Of a DNA stretch of 58,303 nt, positions 23,132 through 35,520 are shown in pieces. Within the stretch, counting starts at the first letter, position 1. Each line of letters begins with the position of its first letter. A model generated the notes under the pieces. It did no database searches. It was not told where the DNA came from and saw only the letters and a list, made by a program, of their open reading frames with translations. The stretch spans positions 1 through 58,303 of the forward strand of contig JANBQC010000112.1 in the NCBI GenBank assembly GCA_027576995.1, in the 5' to 3' direction. The stretch comes from Dimargaris cristalligena. Lineage: Eukaryota > Kickxellomycota > Dimargaritomycetes > Dimargaritales > Dimargaritaceae. Position numbers and translations under genes: made by a program.

Positions 23132-25278
23132 GATGCTGCTTGGGAATTCGGAAGGACTGAGGAGAGTGTTCAAAGAAGCACGGTTGGTTATGAAATAAAA
23201 CGAGGGACGCCAAAAAAAAAACCAAAAGAAGTAGAGCGTGGATAGGTAAATGGCCTTTAATGGTATTGAGTAGACAGAGTATTGGAGGAATCCAGCCTGG
23301 CCAGGGTAAATGGAATGAGGAGAACCTTTGGACGCTGAGGAAGTGTCATTATCCCAAAGGCGGAGCTAAACTAAGTCATTAGGGGATTATGATTGGCGCA
23401 GTAGTTGTGAATCCCCCAGCGGTCTTTAATCTCGCACATCTAATACTAGTGTGATAATCAATACAGCTGAACAGAATTTGAGACAAATCTAAGGGGTCTA
23501 GTAGGTAGTAGAGTCGCATTTAATAGACAAATCCCACGTTATTTAATGCACATTTTAATTTGTAACTGAGCTGAATCACTTCCATATGGCCATCAAGAAT
23601 GGGAGGGAGAAGCCTTACATACTTAAATATTGCGATACCAGGTCGTAAATGCCTAGTCAGGATAAGTGGAAAATGCCTCTAGCTATATTGGCGGGTTTTA
23701 CTATATAAGGGAAACGGTACCGCGCCATGAGCATAAACCTTGATTGCGTAATGACGGCTGGACTATAATGGATAGCGGATGCTTAAGACATGTAAGATCC
23801 GACATACGAGTGGGCCAAAATATCGAATGGATTTCGCTTATTATTCAGCGCCTCCTATGAATGATATCCGAATATAATATTTCAGGCCGATTCAAGGCAG
23901 TATCTAATCCCTTTAACGAATGCAATAGGCTACTAATAATAATATGAATTAACTAGACAATATCCTTCCAGTACAAACACCGAAACTCCACGTAATCTAA
24001 ATGTCACTGCTCTTGAGGGTGATATGCAATGTGGGGTAGACTTGGCAAATAGGGGCGATGGAGGTGGATGGCATAGGTGTATATACGCCGTCTTACTTGG
24101 ATAAGCTACAAAACCGTTACGACTATCCTCAATCCCTTCGTAATGCCCTTGGCACCTCCGACTTTATCCCTAAGGTGAAATGACTGATATTCAAGGGATG
24201 CCAATATCCAAGGGCCGTCGAATGGGGGGGGGGGTATTCCGGAATTGAATAGCGAGAATACATTGGATAGTCAATAGAAGTCGCGCTTCTCAGAACAGTA
24301 GTTATGCACGGCACTGGTTAAACGAATGAATCTAGTCAAAATAGAGGTTGCAGTACTGGTGAAGCCGACTTCCAAAGGGGGAAATTGGGCTGGGATATGT
24401 GCCTCTCCACCCTCTCGCTTCTATGGACGACTAATCAGATATGCACCAAGCTGACTATTCCAGGCACTGAGGGAGGCAATCACATACGCTACATTCTGAT
24501 AGGGACTATATAGCATACCAGTATTGAAGGTACACGTGATTTAGTCCCATAGTAATACTCTGGCTGCCAATATGTATTCGATAGTTTGACGGGCACCGAT
24601 TGGGCCAGCCGGCCAAGTGCCGAACCGTCCAACCACTCACTCGCTATGCAGCCCGTTACCACCGGACCATGTGATTACCGAAGCAGTAGCAGTATTAGCT
24701 AGACGGCTCGAGGCACACGGAAGGTAAAGGAGGGAAGGAATAGTATGCGATAATACACAGTCGGCCAATGTATACTACGCATACACACCCAACACCACCA
24801 AGCTCACCGTTATGTCCGACCAGGTAAACTGGCTTGTGATGAGGTGAATAATATAGTCAAAGAAGAGGGAGTTACGTGGGAAAAGGAATCCGGGAGGCAC
24901 ACAACAGGTGGTGTGAACAGCACACAGTCTTCTGAGTGGTTGGGCCAAACTCATATTTAAGACCGCCTTACTTTCACTAGCAGGGACTGCGCCGAGTCTA
25001 CTATACCTTTCCCTGTAATGGAGAGACTCTTTCTTTTGTATCTTAGCATTTCTTAACCCCTACCTCTTTTCAAGTCCTCCTACTTCGTTTCTTGTTGCAT
25101 TCTTCTCGGGCCCATTCCACTGTCCCGAAACCCCGTTGTCAAACAGGACTGCTATTACATTATGCCCAGACGTGCCTCGGCATACATCCTTCCGTAATAT
25201 ATATAGAGCAATAGTACCCTTCCTGCCTTACTTACCAACGCCAGCCCCCCCCCATTCGAGTGGCCCTAGTATTAGTCC
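23132..25278. other. intergenic region between divergent eIF2D and PEX5 genes
   Basis: This 2.1-kb stretch should hold two promoters pointing outward. Frames are short and unremarkable. A TATATATA box precedes PEX5. I see no RNA gene or mobile element. Confidence 0.4.
25198..25205 (+). promoter_or_regulatory. TATA-like box of PEX5
   Basis: TATATATA about 75 bp upstream of the PEX5 start codon, in the distance range of the other candidate TATA boxes in this window. Confidence 0.45.
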
Positions 25279-28044
25279 ATGTCGGGTCTACAGGATTTAG
25301 TCTCAGGCGGGGCCGAGTGCTCCACCAGCAACCCCATGGCCGGTGTCATGAAGCACTTTCAGAAAGACCGGTCTTTGGAAAAGGTAAGCAAGTTGGGCTA
25401 CCGTAAGCGACCCGGAAACTAACTGTTTAATAGGAATGCGACCCACACCACCGGTCCCACTACATTTGCAAACGGTGGCAGCGAGCGGTCAGGTTAACTG
25501 TCCTCACTTAAAACCATTTTAACGGGCTTCTCCCTTTCCGTTGCCGACTGTCCCCAAACAATCCCGCTAACCGTTGACTCACCACCGCCCGAAGAATCTC
25601 CAGCTCTAACCCACTGTCTATCATTTCCCCCTCTTACCATTATTCGATACTTGCATATACCTGTCAATTGATGACTCCACCTTGACCCGATATCCCCGAT
25701 TGATCCTGTCCATAAAATAAAATAGGATCGGCACCAGGCCATGGAGGCTGGGCCCATGTCGGGCAAACACGCCTTCCGCTCCGCCCACGGCAAACAACCC
25801 ATGATGGGCGATGAATCGTTTATGGCCAACCGACCCGCCGGTCCAGCGGCGGACCCGTTCCACTTCGGCCCGATGCAGCACGAACTCGACCTGCTGCCCG
25901 ACCTACCCGTTGGCGCACTCATGGCCGGCGGAGACTGGGCCGCTGATTTCGTCCTGCAGCACCCCCACCACCACCACCAACCGCCGCCCCAGTCGGCCGA
26001 CGGATTTGAGGAAATATTCCAGTCCCACCACCGATCCATAGCCGCCGGTGGCCCCCATCCTATGCTCCACCCTTCGTCCCAGCCGATGATGCACCCCGCC
26101 GGCCCCAATGCCGACTGGGCCCACCAATTTTCCCAGTTCCAGGCTGGCCCGGCTTCCACCCACCAACAGCAAGTCGGGGGTCCACATGCGTTTGCGGAGC
26201 AAGGGAAGCCCCTGGATGCCGAGACTTTGGCTGCGTTCGACCAGGCCTTCAACCACGCCCAGCACGCCGCCGGTGGCGAGTGCCTATCCGAACAGGACTG
26301 GTCCACCCAATTCCAGGCCGCCAGTGAGGTTAGTACTTCCCAGACCCCCCTTCTTGCCGCCTCTAACATCCCTGATTCCAATACTGCTACTACTACCGTC
26401 ACTACGGCGACTGATCTGGCTGAGCAACAGGCGATCGCTGAGGTCGCCGGGCAACTGCTGGACTCTGTTAAACTTCATGCTGACCAACCGAAATTCCAAA
26501 ATTCCAATTTTCTGGCCCTCATGAAAAAGCTCCGCGACCGTGAAGCTACTCTAGGTGCCGATTCGGTGGTCCATCAGGCCACCGGGGACTCCTGGGCCCG
26601 GGAATTCGCGGCTCACGAGGGCACCGATACCGCGTCGGGCCCCCAACGGGCGGCAACCTGGGCCGACGAATTCGAAAAACGCATGGACGCGCGCATCGCC
26701 GAGGATACCACGAAAACCGGTCTGGATGCGGGCAACATGTGGTCCCAGGAATTTGCCAAGGGTCTGGAAAGCCAGTGGGCGGAAGAATTCGATGGCAAAG
26801 CCGCCCCGGGTGAGTCGGCCGACCAGTCCAACTGGGCCAACCAATTTGCCGGCGACGAAGAATTCCGGGAACTTGAGGAGGCCTTCAGCAACAGCCGTTC
26901 CATGGAAGACTGGGTCCACGAGTACCGTAAGAATACGGCCCACTTATCGAATGAGCCATCGGACCTCGAGTGGGACGCCATGGCCAAGGCCTGGACCGAA
27001 CACGGCCAGGAGGCATCCTCATCCGCCGGCCGGGGCGCGACGGAAGTAGGTTCGGGATATCGGGCCGACCCCGAAGCGTACCAGAACTACGACTTCCACG
27101 ACGCCGACGTCAACCCATACCTCCGGGCCAGCGCTCCCAGTCTAACCGACGAGCAGATTCGCCAATTGGACCTGTCCGAAGCCGTCCTAGCCCTTGAGGC
27201 CCGCGTGCAGCGCAATCCACAGGACGCCCGGGCCTGGTACCAGCTTGGAGTCCGGCAACAGGAGAATGAACAGGACGGCTTGGCTATCGCATCCCTCCGC
27301 AAGGCGGTAGAACTGAACCCGACCGAATTGAACAACGCCTGGATTGACCTGGCTGTCTCTTTTACGAACGAGAACTGCCGGGTAGACGCCTACGACGCCC
27401 TGCAATCCTGGATCGAGACCCATCCTGAATACCGCCAATTCCTAAATAACAACGACGGAAGTAGTCGGCACCAGTCCATCGAGAACGTCTTTTTAGAAGC
27501 CGCCCGCCATTCCTCGGCTTCCCACCGGGATGCCGATGCCGAAGTTCAAATCGCCCTAGGGGTCCTCTTCCACATTGCCGAAGACTACGACAAGGCCACC
27601 GACTGTTTCCAAACCGCCCTGAACCTGCGGCCCCAGGAATACATGCTATGGAACAAACTGGGGGCCACCCTAGCCAATGCGCGGCAACCCCAACGGGCCA
27701 TGGACGCGTACTTTACGGCCCTTGAACTGAACCCCTCGTACATCCGGGCCCGGTATAATCTGGCCATCAGCAGCATCAATTTGGGCCTGCACCGGGAAGC
27801 GGCCGAGCACTTGTTGGGAGCGCTGGCCCTCCAAACCCGGGCGACGAAGGGAGGAGAGGGGGAATTAGATGGGAAAGGGAAGGAACCAGCGGTGAGTGGT
27901 GGTGGGGGATTGCTACATAATCGGATATCCTCTAATTTGTGGAATACCCTGAAAATGACTATGCAGATTTTGGACCAGCCCGACCTTATCAACGCGTGCG
28001 ATCACCAAGACTTGGACGCCTTCCAGGGCAAGTTCGACTTTTAA
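25279..28044 (+). CDS. PEX5: peroxisomal targeting signal 1 receptor PEX5
   Basis: Two exons, 25279-25383 and 25726-28044, give 807 residues. PEX5 binds PTS1 (SKL-type) cargo in the cytosol, docks at PEX13/PEX14 and is recycled by ubiquitination. Exon 1 encodes the conserved N-terminus with Cys14 in GGAECSTSNPM, the residue monoubiquitinated for export, and KDRSLEK; the intron uses GTAAGC and an AATAG acceptor, restoring KDRSLEKDRHQ. Residues about 106-435 carry nine WxxxF/Y docking motifs: WAADF, WAHQF, WSTQF, WAREF, WADEF, WSQEF, WAEEF, WANQF and WVHEY. From about residue 505 the TPR array follows (ARAWYQLGVRQQENEQDGLA, AWIDLAVSFTNE, LGVLFHIAEDYDKATDCFQT, ALELNPSYIRARYNLAISSI). The usual low-complexity loop near the end is present (GGGGL). 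The ATG at 25741 is internal. Confidence 0.96.
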
Positions 28045-28713
28045 TAGAAGCTGGAGAAGAAAAGCACGGATAAACTATATTATAAATTGATGGGACAGAG
28101 GCACCCTTAAAAAGGGAACTACTATCGCTGCCTTTCATAATTTTCTACCAAAACTAGCCAGTCTCCGCCTCCTCGATTTTACCTTGTTGTTCGCATTTTA
28201 CCATTAACTGGGATCATCGTTCTATTTTCTTTAGGCCCGGTGGTCTATATAATGGCTTCTCCGATCTTGGGGTTCTCTTAAAAGATTCCATCGCACCATC
28301 ATTTGTTGGTACTATGTTTATAATACCAGAATAAAAGACATAAATGGACTCGTTATTATTTGTGCTGGGGAGGCCTTTACTTGCTCCAGCACAGTACAAA
28401 ACTGGTATATACTGGTTGAAAGGGTGTTGGGTATACTTTAGTTTCGAACAAACCATATGGGTGAAGTTCGGCCCAGCCGTATAAGGTTTTAAATGATAAT
28501 TGTATGGGATAATGTATGGGAGATTTATTTTTAACCAGTACTATTTGCTTCATCCAACGGATTTTTCGGTATACAGCTCGGTTGAACCTCTCCCATATAA
28601 ACCCTTCTTAAATACTCTCAAGACAAGGCCGCCCCCAACGCCACTAGCAATATGTATTTGGAATGTTGCATCGGTCGGGACTCCTCCTCCCCTCTCCCGC
28701 TTTCCCAGGTTGC
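28045..28713. other. convergent spacer holding a 144-bp element
   Basis: Between the 3' ends of PEX5 (+) and the lipase gene (-). Apart from the element at 28455-28598 I see no gene. Confidence 0.5.
28455..28598 (+). mobile_element. 144-bp MITE-like element, full copy A
   Basis: It begins ATATGGGTGAAGTTC and ends with the near inverted repeat GAACCTCTCCCATAT. Pairing continues inward for about 29 bp (AGCCGTATA against TATACAGCT), so the terminal inverted repeats are imperfect but long. The flanks AAACC on the left and AAACC on the right may be a 5-bp target duplication; a TA duplication within ATAT is the alternative. It is the same length as copies at 42902 and 44554 and encodes nothing. 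Confidence 0.8.
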
Positions 28714-31317
28714 TTAAGCGACGGCGACTGCATTATTTTTTCCCTTGCCTTGTTTCGAGGCCCGATGTTTCGGGTCCCAGCGACTGACCCCAAAGTAGAT
28801 ACGGTGGTCAAGGGAGTTGCTTTTCCCAAAATTGACTCCCTGGGCGCAGTCGGGGTCGGTTTTCAAGGTGATCCGGTCCATGGGACAATACACCACCAAA
28901 TCCAGCTTATTGTACACGTAGATTTCCATATCCACATGGCGGTAGCCCATCCACGCCGGGGGTAATTGGGGCACGTAATCGTTACCGACGTTCACGCGGA
29001 ACGTGGGGATACCTAGATCATTGTAGTGACTAACGAAGTTGGCGTTACCCGCCCGGGGCGGACCCAGTAACGTTACTTCGATCCGGGGCAGCAAATCCAG
29101 GTACTTAAAGGCGAAATGGAGGGCCACCAACTGGGCGATGGCACCACCCAACGAATGGCCAATGAACACCAGGCGTCGGCTGGGATCTTCATCCGCCAGT
29201 TGCTTAATGTACCGTAACAACAGGCCACTAGCATGTTCGGCGGCCCCCCAGAACCCCGAGTGGACCTCGGAGTCGGGCCAGAAGGGGGGCCAGAGCTTCT
29301 TGGTAAACTTAAAGTCGGTGCGAAACGATTTGAGGTCCGACCCGGTCGTGCCCCGGAACGCCACGATAATCTCGTTACGGGGTTTATAGTAGCCGATAAA
29401 CCCGTGTACCGATTTGTCGAAATTGGTGATGGATTCAATAATTTCGAACTCGGAACGGTCGACCGGCATAAGATGGCAGCCGTGGTGTTGGAATGGGAGG
29501 TAGGTAGCCAGGGCAAACCTAAATTCGAATGGTTGTTAATTAAAATATAATTATATTAAATAAGAGTAGGCCAATACGACGGAAATAGAAGAGCGGTTAG
29601 TTTAGTGTTCCGGTGGGACAGTGGTAGAAGAGAAGGGCCCCGGACGCCTATTCTATCAACTCAGTATTAATACGAGCCTACCCCTCCCCCCAAGCAGCGG
29701 CTGGGATTAAATGGATGTCTAGAGACTCGGCCGACAAGAAAATACAATAGCAACAGCAACCACTTACTTGGATCGTTCCGTCAGCACTTGGACAAGTTTA
29801 GGATCCACCCGTTCCTTGGCAATTAGGCGTTTTTCGCGTGGCGTGCTAGCCACTTTAGTTTCTCCCTGGTCGCTCTCGTTGCTGGCGGTCACGACAATAT
29901 TGGGGTTCGATTGGGTCCGCTTAAATGACCACCGGGGTTTTAAAGCGCTGGCCCCCGATGAAATCCGGCGTAGGAATCGGCCGGCCCAGGACGTACCGTC
30001 GTCGGATTCGTTTTGGTCATCACCACTGTCATTGCCATTATTGCCATTATTGCCATTACCGTCGTTGTCGATGGGGTCCGTCTTCTGCTCCGCCATACCC
30101 AGATGATCCATCATTTCACTTAGGCCCGCGCTACTCAAACTGGCAGCGACCGAGGGGTAACTACAATATCCGGGTACCTGTAACGATGGCCCAAAGGGGT
30201 TGTTGTTGACCGGTCCCTGGGGCGATACCGCCGGCTGCTTACCGTAGATATTATACTGGTTACGGTTGAAGGGGTGGCTCTGGTCCAGGAAGTTGTAATA
30301 TGACGCTGCTTCCCCGACTGGCTTGGCTTGGGCAGCGGGTAGATAATTATGGGCATCCTCTTCCTCCCCCTTCTGCGCGTCAGTCATAGTATTTCGGCTG
30401 TTTTGGTATCCTTCACCCCACTCCGCTGGTCCATAGGGGCCCCCGTCTTTCTCCGCCACCACCTTATTTCCTTCATCTTCATTCTCTTCTTCGCCATCCT
30501 CTTCGTAGCCATCCGACTCGTTGCCCGTATACTCGACCGCCGTCGTCCCACTGGCAATCAGCGCCGATTGCCGGTATTCTTCTTCCAGGTTCAACCTCCC
30601 GTGCCCCTGGTGCGGCTGATAGGAGGAATAATAGGTGGCCGACGACCCTCCTCGAAGCGACCCCCGGGAGGTCAGTCTAGGTGGCTGTAAAAATGGACCG
30701 GCAGCGGAATACTGGGATTCCGCCAATTGAAATGAAGTAGGTGGTCTCCCCCCATAAGGGGTCCGAGGGACGTTCCACGAATGGGGTGGTACTCGGGTCC
30801 GCATGGCAAGAGGACCCTCCTCCTCCTCCTCCTCCTCCTCCTCTTCCCCACCGTTTTCCAAGGGAGGTGGAAGCCGCTGACTTGGGTAGGGCGGTGGGTG
30901 AGCCCTAGAGGAGTATTGGGAGCTACGGTGCGGTACCCTAATACTGGAATAGTGGTAGGCATTGGGATGGACGTACCAACTGGAGCTCCTTCGCCGACTA
31001 CCCTCCTCTTCATCGTAATCCCTGTACCCATATCTGCTATACGGGGGCCCCCAGTTATTGTAGTCGGCGTAGTATCGGCGATACTCGTTTTCCGGATAGG
31101 CTTGGTCCGTTTCCCAGGGTTCCGCATAGCGATTCCGGTTGGGGTTGTTACTATTGGTACGGTAGGGTGTGTACGAGTCTCGTCGGGCAGGGGTATAGGG
31201 GTACTCATCATCGAAGTAGACGCCATTCCGTCGCCCGTCATATGAGCTGGCCGCAGCGCTTCTAGCACGGGAATAGTCTTGGGTAGCATCAATGAAGGAG
31301 AGGTGGAGCACGCCCAT
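28714..31317 (-). CDS. fungal class 3 lipase with long disordered N-terminal region
   Basis: Two exons, 29768-31317 and 28714-29518, joined by a 249-nt GTAAGT..TTTAG intron, give 784 residues. The C-terminal ~265 residues are an alpha/beta-hydrolase of the fungal triacylglycerol lipase (class 3) type: oxyanion segment AFRGTTGSD, nucleophile Ser639 in GHSLGG, Asp697 in GNDYVP and His755 in LDHRIYFG. The junction rebuilds the family's start of domain, VDPKLVQVLTERSK joined to FALATYLPF. The first ~500 residues are Tyr/Arg/Asn/Gly-rich and disordered, with a ten-Glu run and an NGNNGNNGN repeat. No signal peptide is visible, unlike secreted relatives, so it may be intracellular or an upstream exon may be missing. 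The TATA-like box lies only about 26-33 bp above this ATG, which makes the start uncertain. Confidence 0.85.
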
Positions 31318-33368
31318 TAAGCAGGCGCACCGTAGAGTCTATAGTTATAAAAGGGGATGGCGGTAGGGTATCAATAAATATCAAACGATGTGATTTAATA
31401 AGTGAGCATGGGTGAGAGTCTCTGGGTCAACTGGTATTACAACGACGTACCCCTCCGCGCCCTTTAGCTCGGAGAATGGAAGAATATGCCAGAAACGAGT
31501 TGAGACTAGGTGAAATGGCGTGCCTACCATTTGTATAAGTGATAAATTATGCATTGTGAGATGGTCAACAGCTCCCTATGTCTATATGGCTACTAAACAT
31601 CTAAAAATGATACGAATATGGTTTTTTAATAAATAAAAATGGAGAAAAAAGGGGCAGTCTATTGAGTTAACAGAGGCGGGAGGGGAAAGAAGGGATAATA
31701 TAGAGAAAAACACAGATGGGTAACCTGGGGAGGCATATCGAGGGGGACATATAAAGGATACGCTGACAGGAAAGACGCAAAGGGGAAAACCAAATGTTGG
31801 TGATACAGAAAGGCATGCTTGACCCAATGGCCGGAATTTGGGCTGGTTGCAGTGGTGAGAGGCCCCCCTATTATAATAGGCTGCCTAGGCAAGGCGCGCG
31901 TAGGAGAGAATCGAACGAACCGAAGAACCACACACCTCCTCCTCTCTATGTAAATAGAGTAGAGAACACGAATAGGTGAAACAAAGGTCGTCCAAGAGGC
32001 ACTCGAGAAGCCAATGACTAGAGGCAAGGAAGGGTTGTTGGCCGACCGACCAGCTGTACTCCGAAATCGAAAAACGAGTTGTTGCTAATCACATAACGCG
32101 CCACTCATTTCGGGTATCATGATTCCGACTCTCTCTCTCTCTATAAGGTACGACGACACACGGTCAAACCCATACTGCTTATATCTGCGCCAACTATAGG
32201 AATGGCAGGGGGTATCGTCTCGTCATCGTCGCCACTCGCTGGTTTTCCTCGGATTTAACCAACGATGGCTATGGTTAATAATAGCTTTTTTGGTTGTAAG
32301 CCCGCGCAGCCCATATACGGTCCATCGCCGCGGGGACCCGTGCCCAAAGACTGTGGGGACGCGGGTCACCGACCGTCGCCACTTCAACTTCATTGCACCT
32401 CCCTCTTATGAAACATACCGCATCTTCCCTTTACGCCAATGGCTTAGGTCCCACCCATCTCATAAGTCCCTCCTCCCAATTGTTTTGGGGAGGGGATGCA
32501 TTACGAGGAGTCCGTGGAACACCCATATATCCCCGTAGGATTAGAGTTACGAATCCTCCTCTCTCTCTCTATACGGCTCCGTGCGCACCAATGGACTACG
32601 CAATGGGCAATCATACCAATACGGCTTACCCGCAATAGAGGCGGAGAAGCAATTTTTTATTTTACCGTGAAAGCGGGGGTGGTATCCTGTGGTGCTGGCT
32701 AGATAGATACAAGCCATACTGCCCTAGGGGAATACAGTGCCAGGTCCAATATAACTAAGGTGGGTTGGGATAACACACTGCTAGGTACCACAGCCCAGGA
32801 CAACCTAAACCAGCGTCAATAAATTGTCAGCATCTATAGTTAAAGACGGGATACTACTCTACATAGCTGGGTCTCCGGGCCCACTCTATTCCGGCCGCGG
32901 CTCCACTAACGCGCGCCTGTGGAGAGGTGTTTGAGGGGACCCGGACTCGGTCCTACAGATAGTAGAGTGGCGATGTCTTCAAGGCACTTAATTCCCCTAC
33001 TAAAAGGGGGGAGAAGGTTTACCCACCTTTATCTAATAGCTGGCAAGCGGTGAAAAACAAGTCTAGAAGCTCCACGTACCCGAAACTCAGAAATCGCCCT
33101 CCAAACCGGTAGATTAGGCAGAGAGGTACTGCCACAAGGGCTTAGGGTCCACGAATGCACCTCCCCGCATGCCCATCATCCCCATTGGTTCTCTTTCCCA
33201 GTTGACCTTGCTGATTTACTTGAACCTACTTCGTTTTATCTATATACATACCACATTGTCAGTATTGTTATTATTACTATTCGTTTTCTTACCCCACCGG
33301 ACAAAACAGCTCACGCTAAAATCCCCCATTAACCCCTCCCCCCCTTTACCACCAGCGTCGCTGTCACC
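31318..33368. other. intergenic region between divergent lipase and EMC2 genes
   Basis: About 2 kb with a TATAACTA sequence at 31343-31350 (minus strand) near the lipase start. The frames are short and lack motifs. I see no other gene. Confidence 0.4.
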
Positions 33369-34945
33369 ATGCCCCAATATACATTAGACCAGGTCACGAC
33401 TCGTTTAGCCGACCTCCGTCAGTCCGGTGAACGCCGTCCCGTTGAAGTATGTCAACTCGGTCGGTGGTTCTTCCTCGAATATACCGGCCATTCCAGTGGT
33501 CATGGCCTGTTTGGAGGTCGAGGGGGTTTAGTATCCGCCCAGCCCAGCTACTGGCTCATCACCGAGCAGGTGTTCACCGCCGCTCTGGATGTACGCGATT
33601 GGGAATTCGCCAACACGCTCTTGACCACCCTCCGCAAACAATTTGTCCGCTCCGACCGGGTCGACGTCTTGGCCGGTCTATTACTCGAGGCCCAGGGCCA
33701 GTACAAGGATGCCGACCTAATTTATAACAAAATTCTGGCCGATAATGAAACTAACATAGTAAGTCAAAGGGAATCAATTTTTATTAAAAGCAGAGAACGG
33801 GATGGGATAAATGGGCTAAATCAGACAGAATAAGCCTTAAATTCTAGGACTTGATTTTGTCATTTGTATAACAATAGATGCCCCCCCACTCACTTTTCGT
33901 CCGCTAACTCTACCTGTGACTGATTACCGCGTTTGTTTTTAACTACCGTATAGTTCGCCTCCAAGCGCAAAATCGCCGTCGCCAAGGCCCAGGGCCGGAT
34001 GGGCGATGCTACCGCGCAGCTCAATAAGTACCTGGGGAATCAGGCCAATGATCACGAGGCCTGGCTCGAACTATGCGAACTGTATATTCACCAAAACATG
34101 TAAGTAGCCCTTGTTCCGGCAATCACGGCGGTTGGTGAAAATGATACATTATTGCATTTGCCTCACTTAGTATAAAAGCCCCTTAAAAATGTTTATTCCT
34201 TTCTGACTGGTTCAACCGCATCAAACGTGTCTTACTCATGCCCCCCTCCTTCGCCACGGCTGCTGCTGTTATTACTATTGCATTGGCGCTGCCCAAATTC
34301 GCTCAAATAGGTTGGAACAGGCCGCCTTCTGTGTCGAGGAAGTCATTATGCTCCAACCGCGCAACCATATTTACAACCAAAAATACGCCGAAATCCAGTA
34401 TACACTCACGAATTACGACATTGCGCTCAAATACTTTTGTCGCGCCATTGAGCTCTGCACCGATTACCTGCGGGGTCTTTACGGCATTAAATTGGTAAGT
34501 TAAGGGATATATATGAGAGAGTACGCGGTGACCACAGTCGCGCGAAATTAATATTTTAAGGATGGACTTGCCCGAGACTCTGGGGCCTTCCACTTGGTTT
34601 TAATTTGATACATCCCCCACTCTGTTCTCTAATCACTTATTTATTCACCGTTGTTTTTTTATTTATTTTGTTTTGGTTTTTTGGTTTAATTACTCGATAA
34701 CCCCCCTGTTTCATTATTATATGATCGGGAATATGCCTTTATTGTGGGGGTTTTATTAGTGTCTTGCCCATTTGCGAAGCTCGGGCTCGTCAAATACTAC
34801 CCTGGACCAACTGGACCTTCTAGCCACGGAAAGGATTACCGAGATATATAGTCTTGCGACCAAAAAAGCGGATGCCAAGTCCGCCGAATCTACCAAGCAA
34901 TTGGGGACCATTGCTCATGAGTGGCTGCAAGCACTGAGTGGATAG
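33369..34945 (+). CDS. EMC2: ER membrane protein complex subunit 2 (EMC2/TTC35)
   Basis: Four exons, 33369-33758, 33954-34099, 34311-34494 and 34760-34945, total 906 nt or 301 residues, close to the 297 of human EMC2. All introns are GTAAGT donors with TAG acceptors and all phases agree. EMC2 is the cytosolic TPR scaffold of the EMC, which inserts tail-anchored and multi-pass membrane proteins into the ER. Visible TPR blocks are RSDRVDVLAGLLLEAQGQYK, the linker FASKRKIAVAKAQGR, AWLELCELYIHQNMLEQAAF and YAEIQYTLTNYDIALKYFCR. The typical RITEIYSLATKK and the end HEWLQALSG follow. It converges on the CHORD gene. Confidence 0.95.
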
Positions 34946-35520
34946 AAAATATACACCCCCCTATAAAAATCAACAGAAATCCCCCTCCCCCACATGCCCT
35001 GCTTTCTCGGAATAGAGTGGTATTTTTTTCCAGCAAAATCAATGGGGATGGATACGTGCAGCTTTTATCCTCGCATGTGAGTTATACTAATAATAAATGT
35101 CCTGATCCCCCTGGATCTTACCTCAAGTAGAAAATGTCGATTGAAATTTTGATCACTAAATTCCCAAAACTAAAGTCGTTGGTGGATTAAAAACAATTTA
35201 ATACTGGTATGAGGAGGAGGTGGGAGTAATCAACGTTAGAGTAATAAAAAAAAGGCGTATAAATTAAAAATGGTCTTGCTCAAGAGAAAGCATGGCTATG
35301 GTCAGACGGTTAGGTTAGGGGGTAAAGGAAAACAAAGGCAAAGTAAGGAAACTAGCGGCTTCAGAATGGCAGCTCAAAATTGAATCGGGGGTTAACTAAC
35401 TAGTTAAAGGAAAAGAAGGGAAGGGAAGGGGAGAATGTACCAGTAGATTCAACGCCTATTTTAATAATAATAGTTTCTGCCTGACCAGCCGTCTCTCTCT
35501 CTCTCTCTCTCCGTTCTTCT
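34946..35520. other. convergent spacer with TC microsatellite
   Basis: Holds the 3' regions of EMC2 (+) and the CHORD gene (-). A (TC)10 tract at 35492-35511 sits 10 bp past the CHORD stop. I see no gene. Confidence 0.5.
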
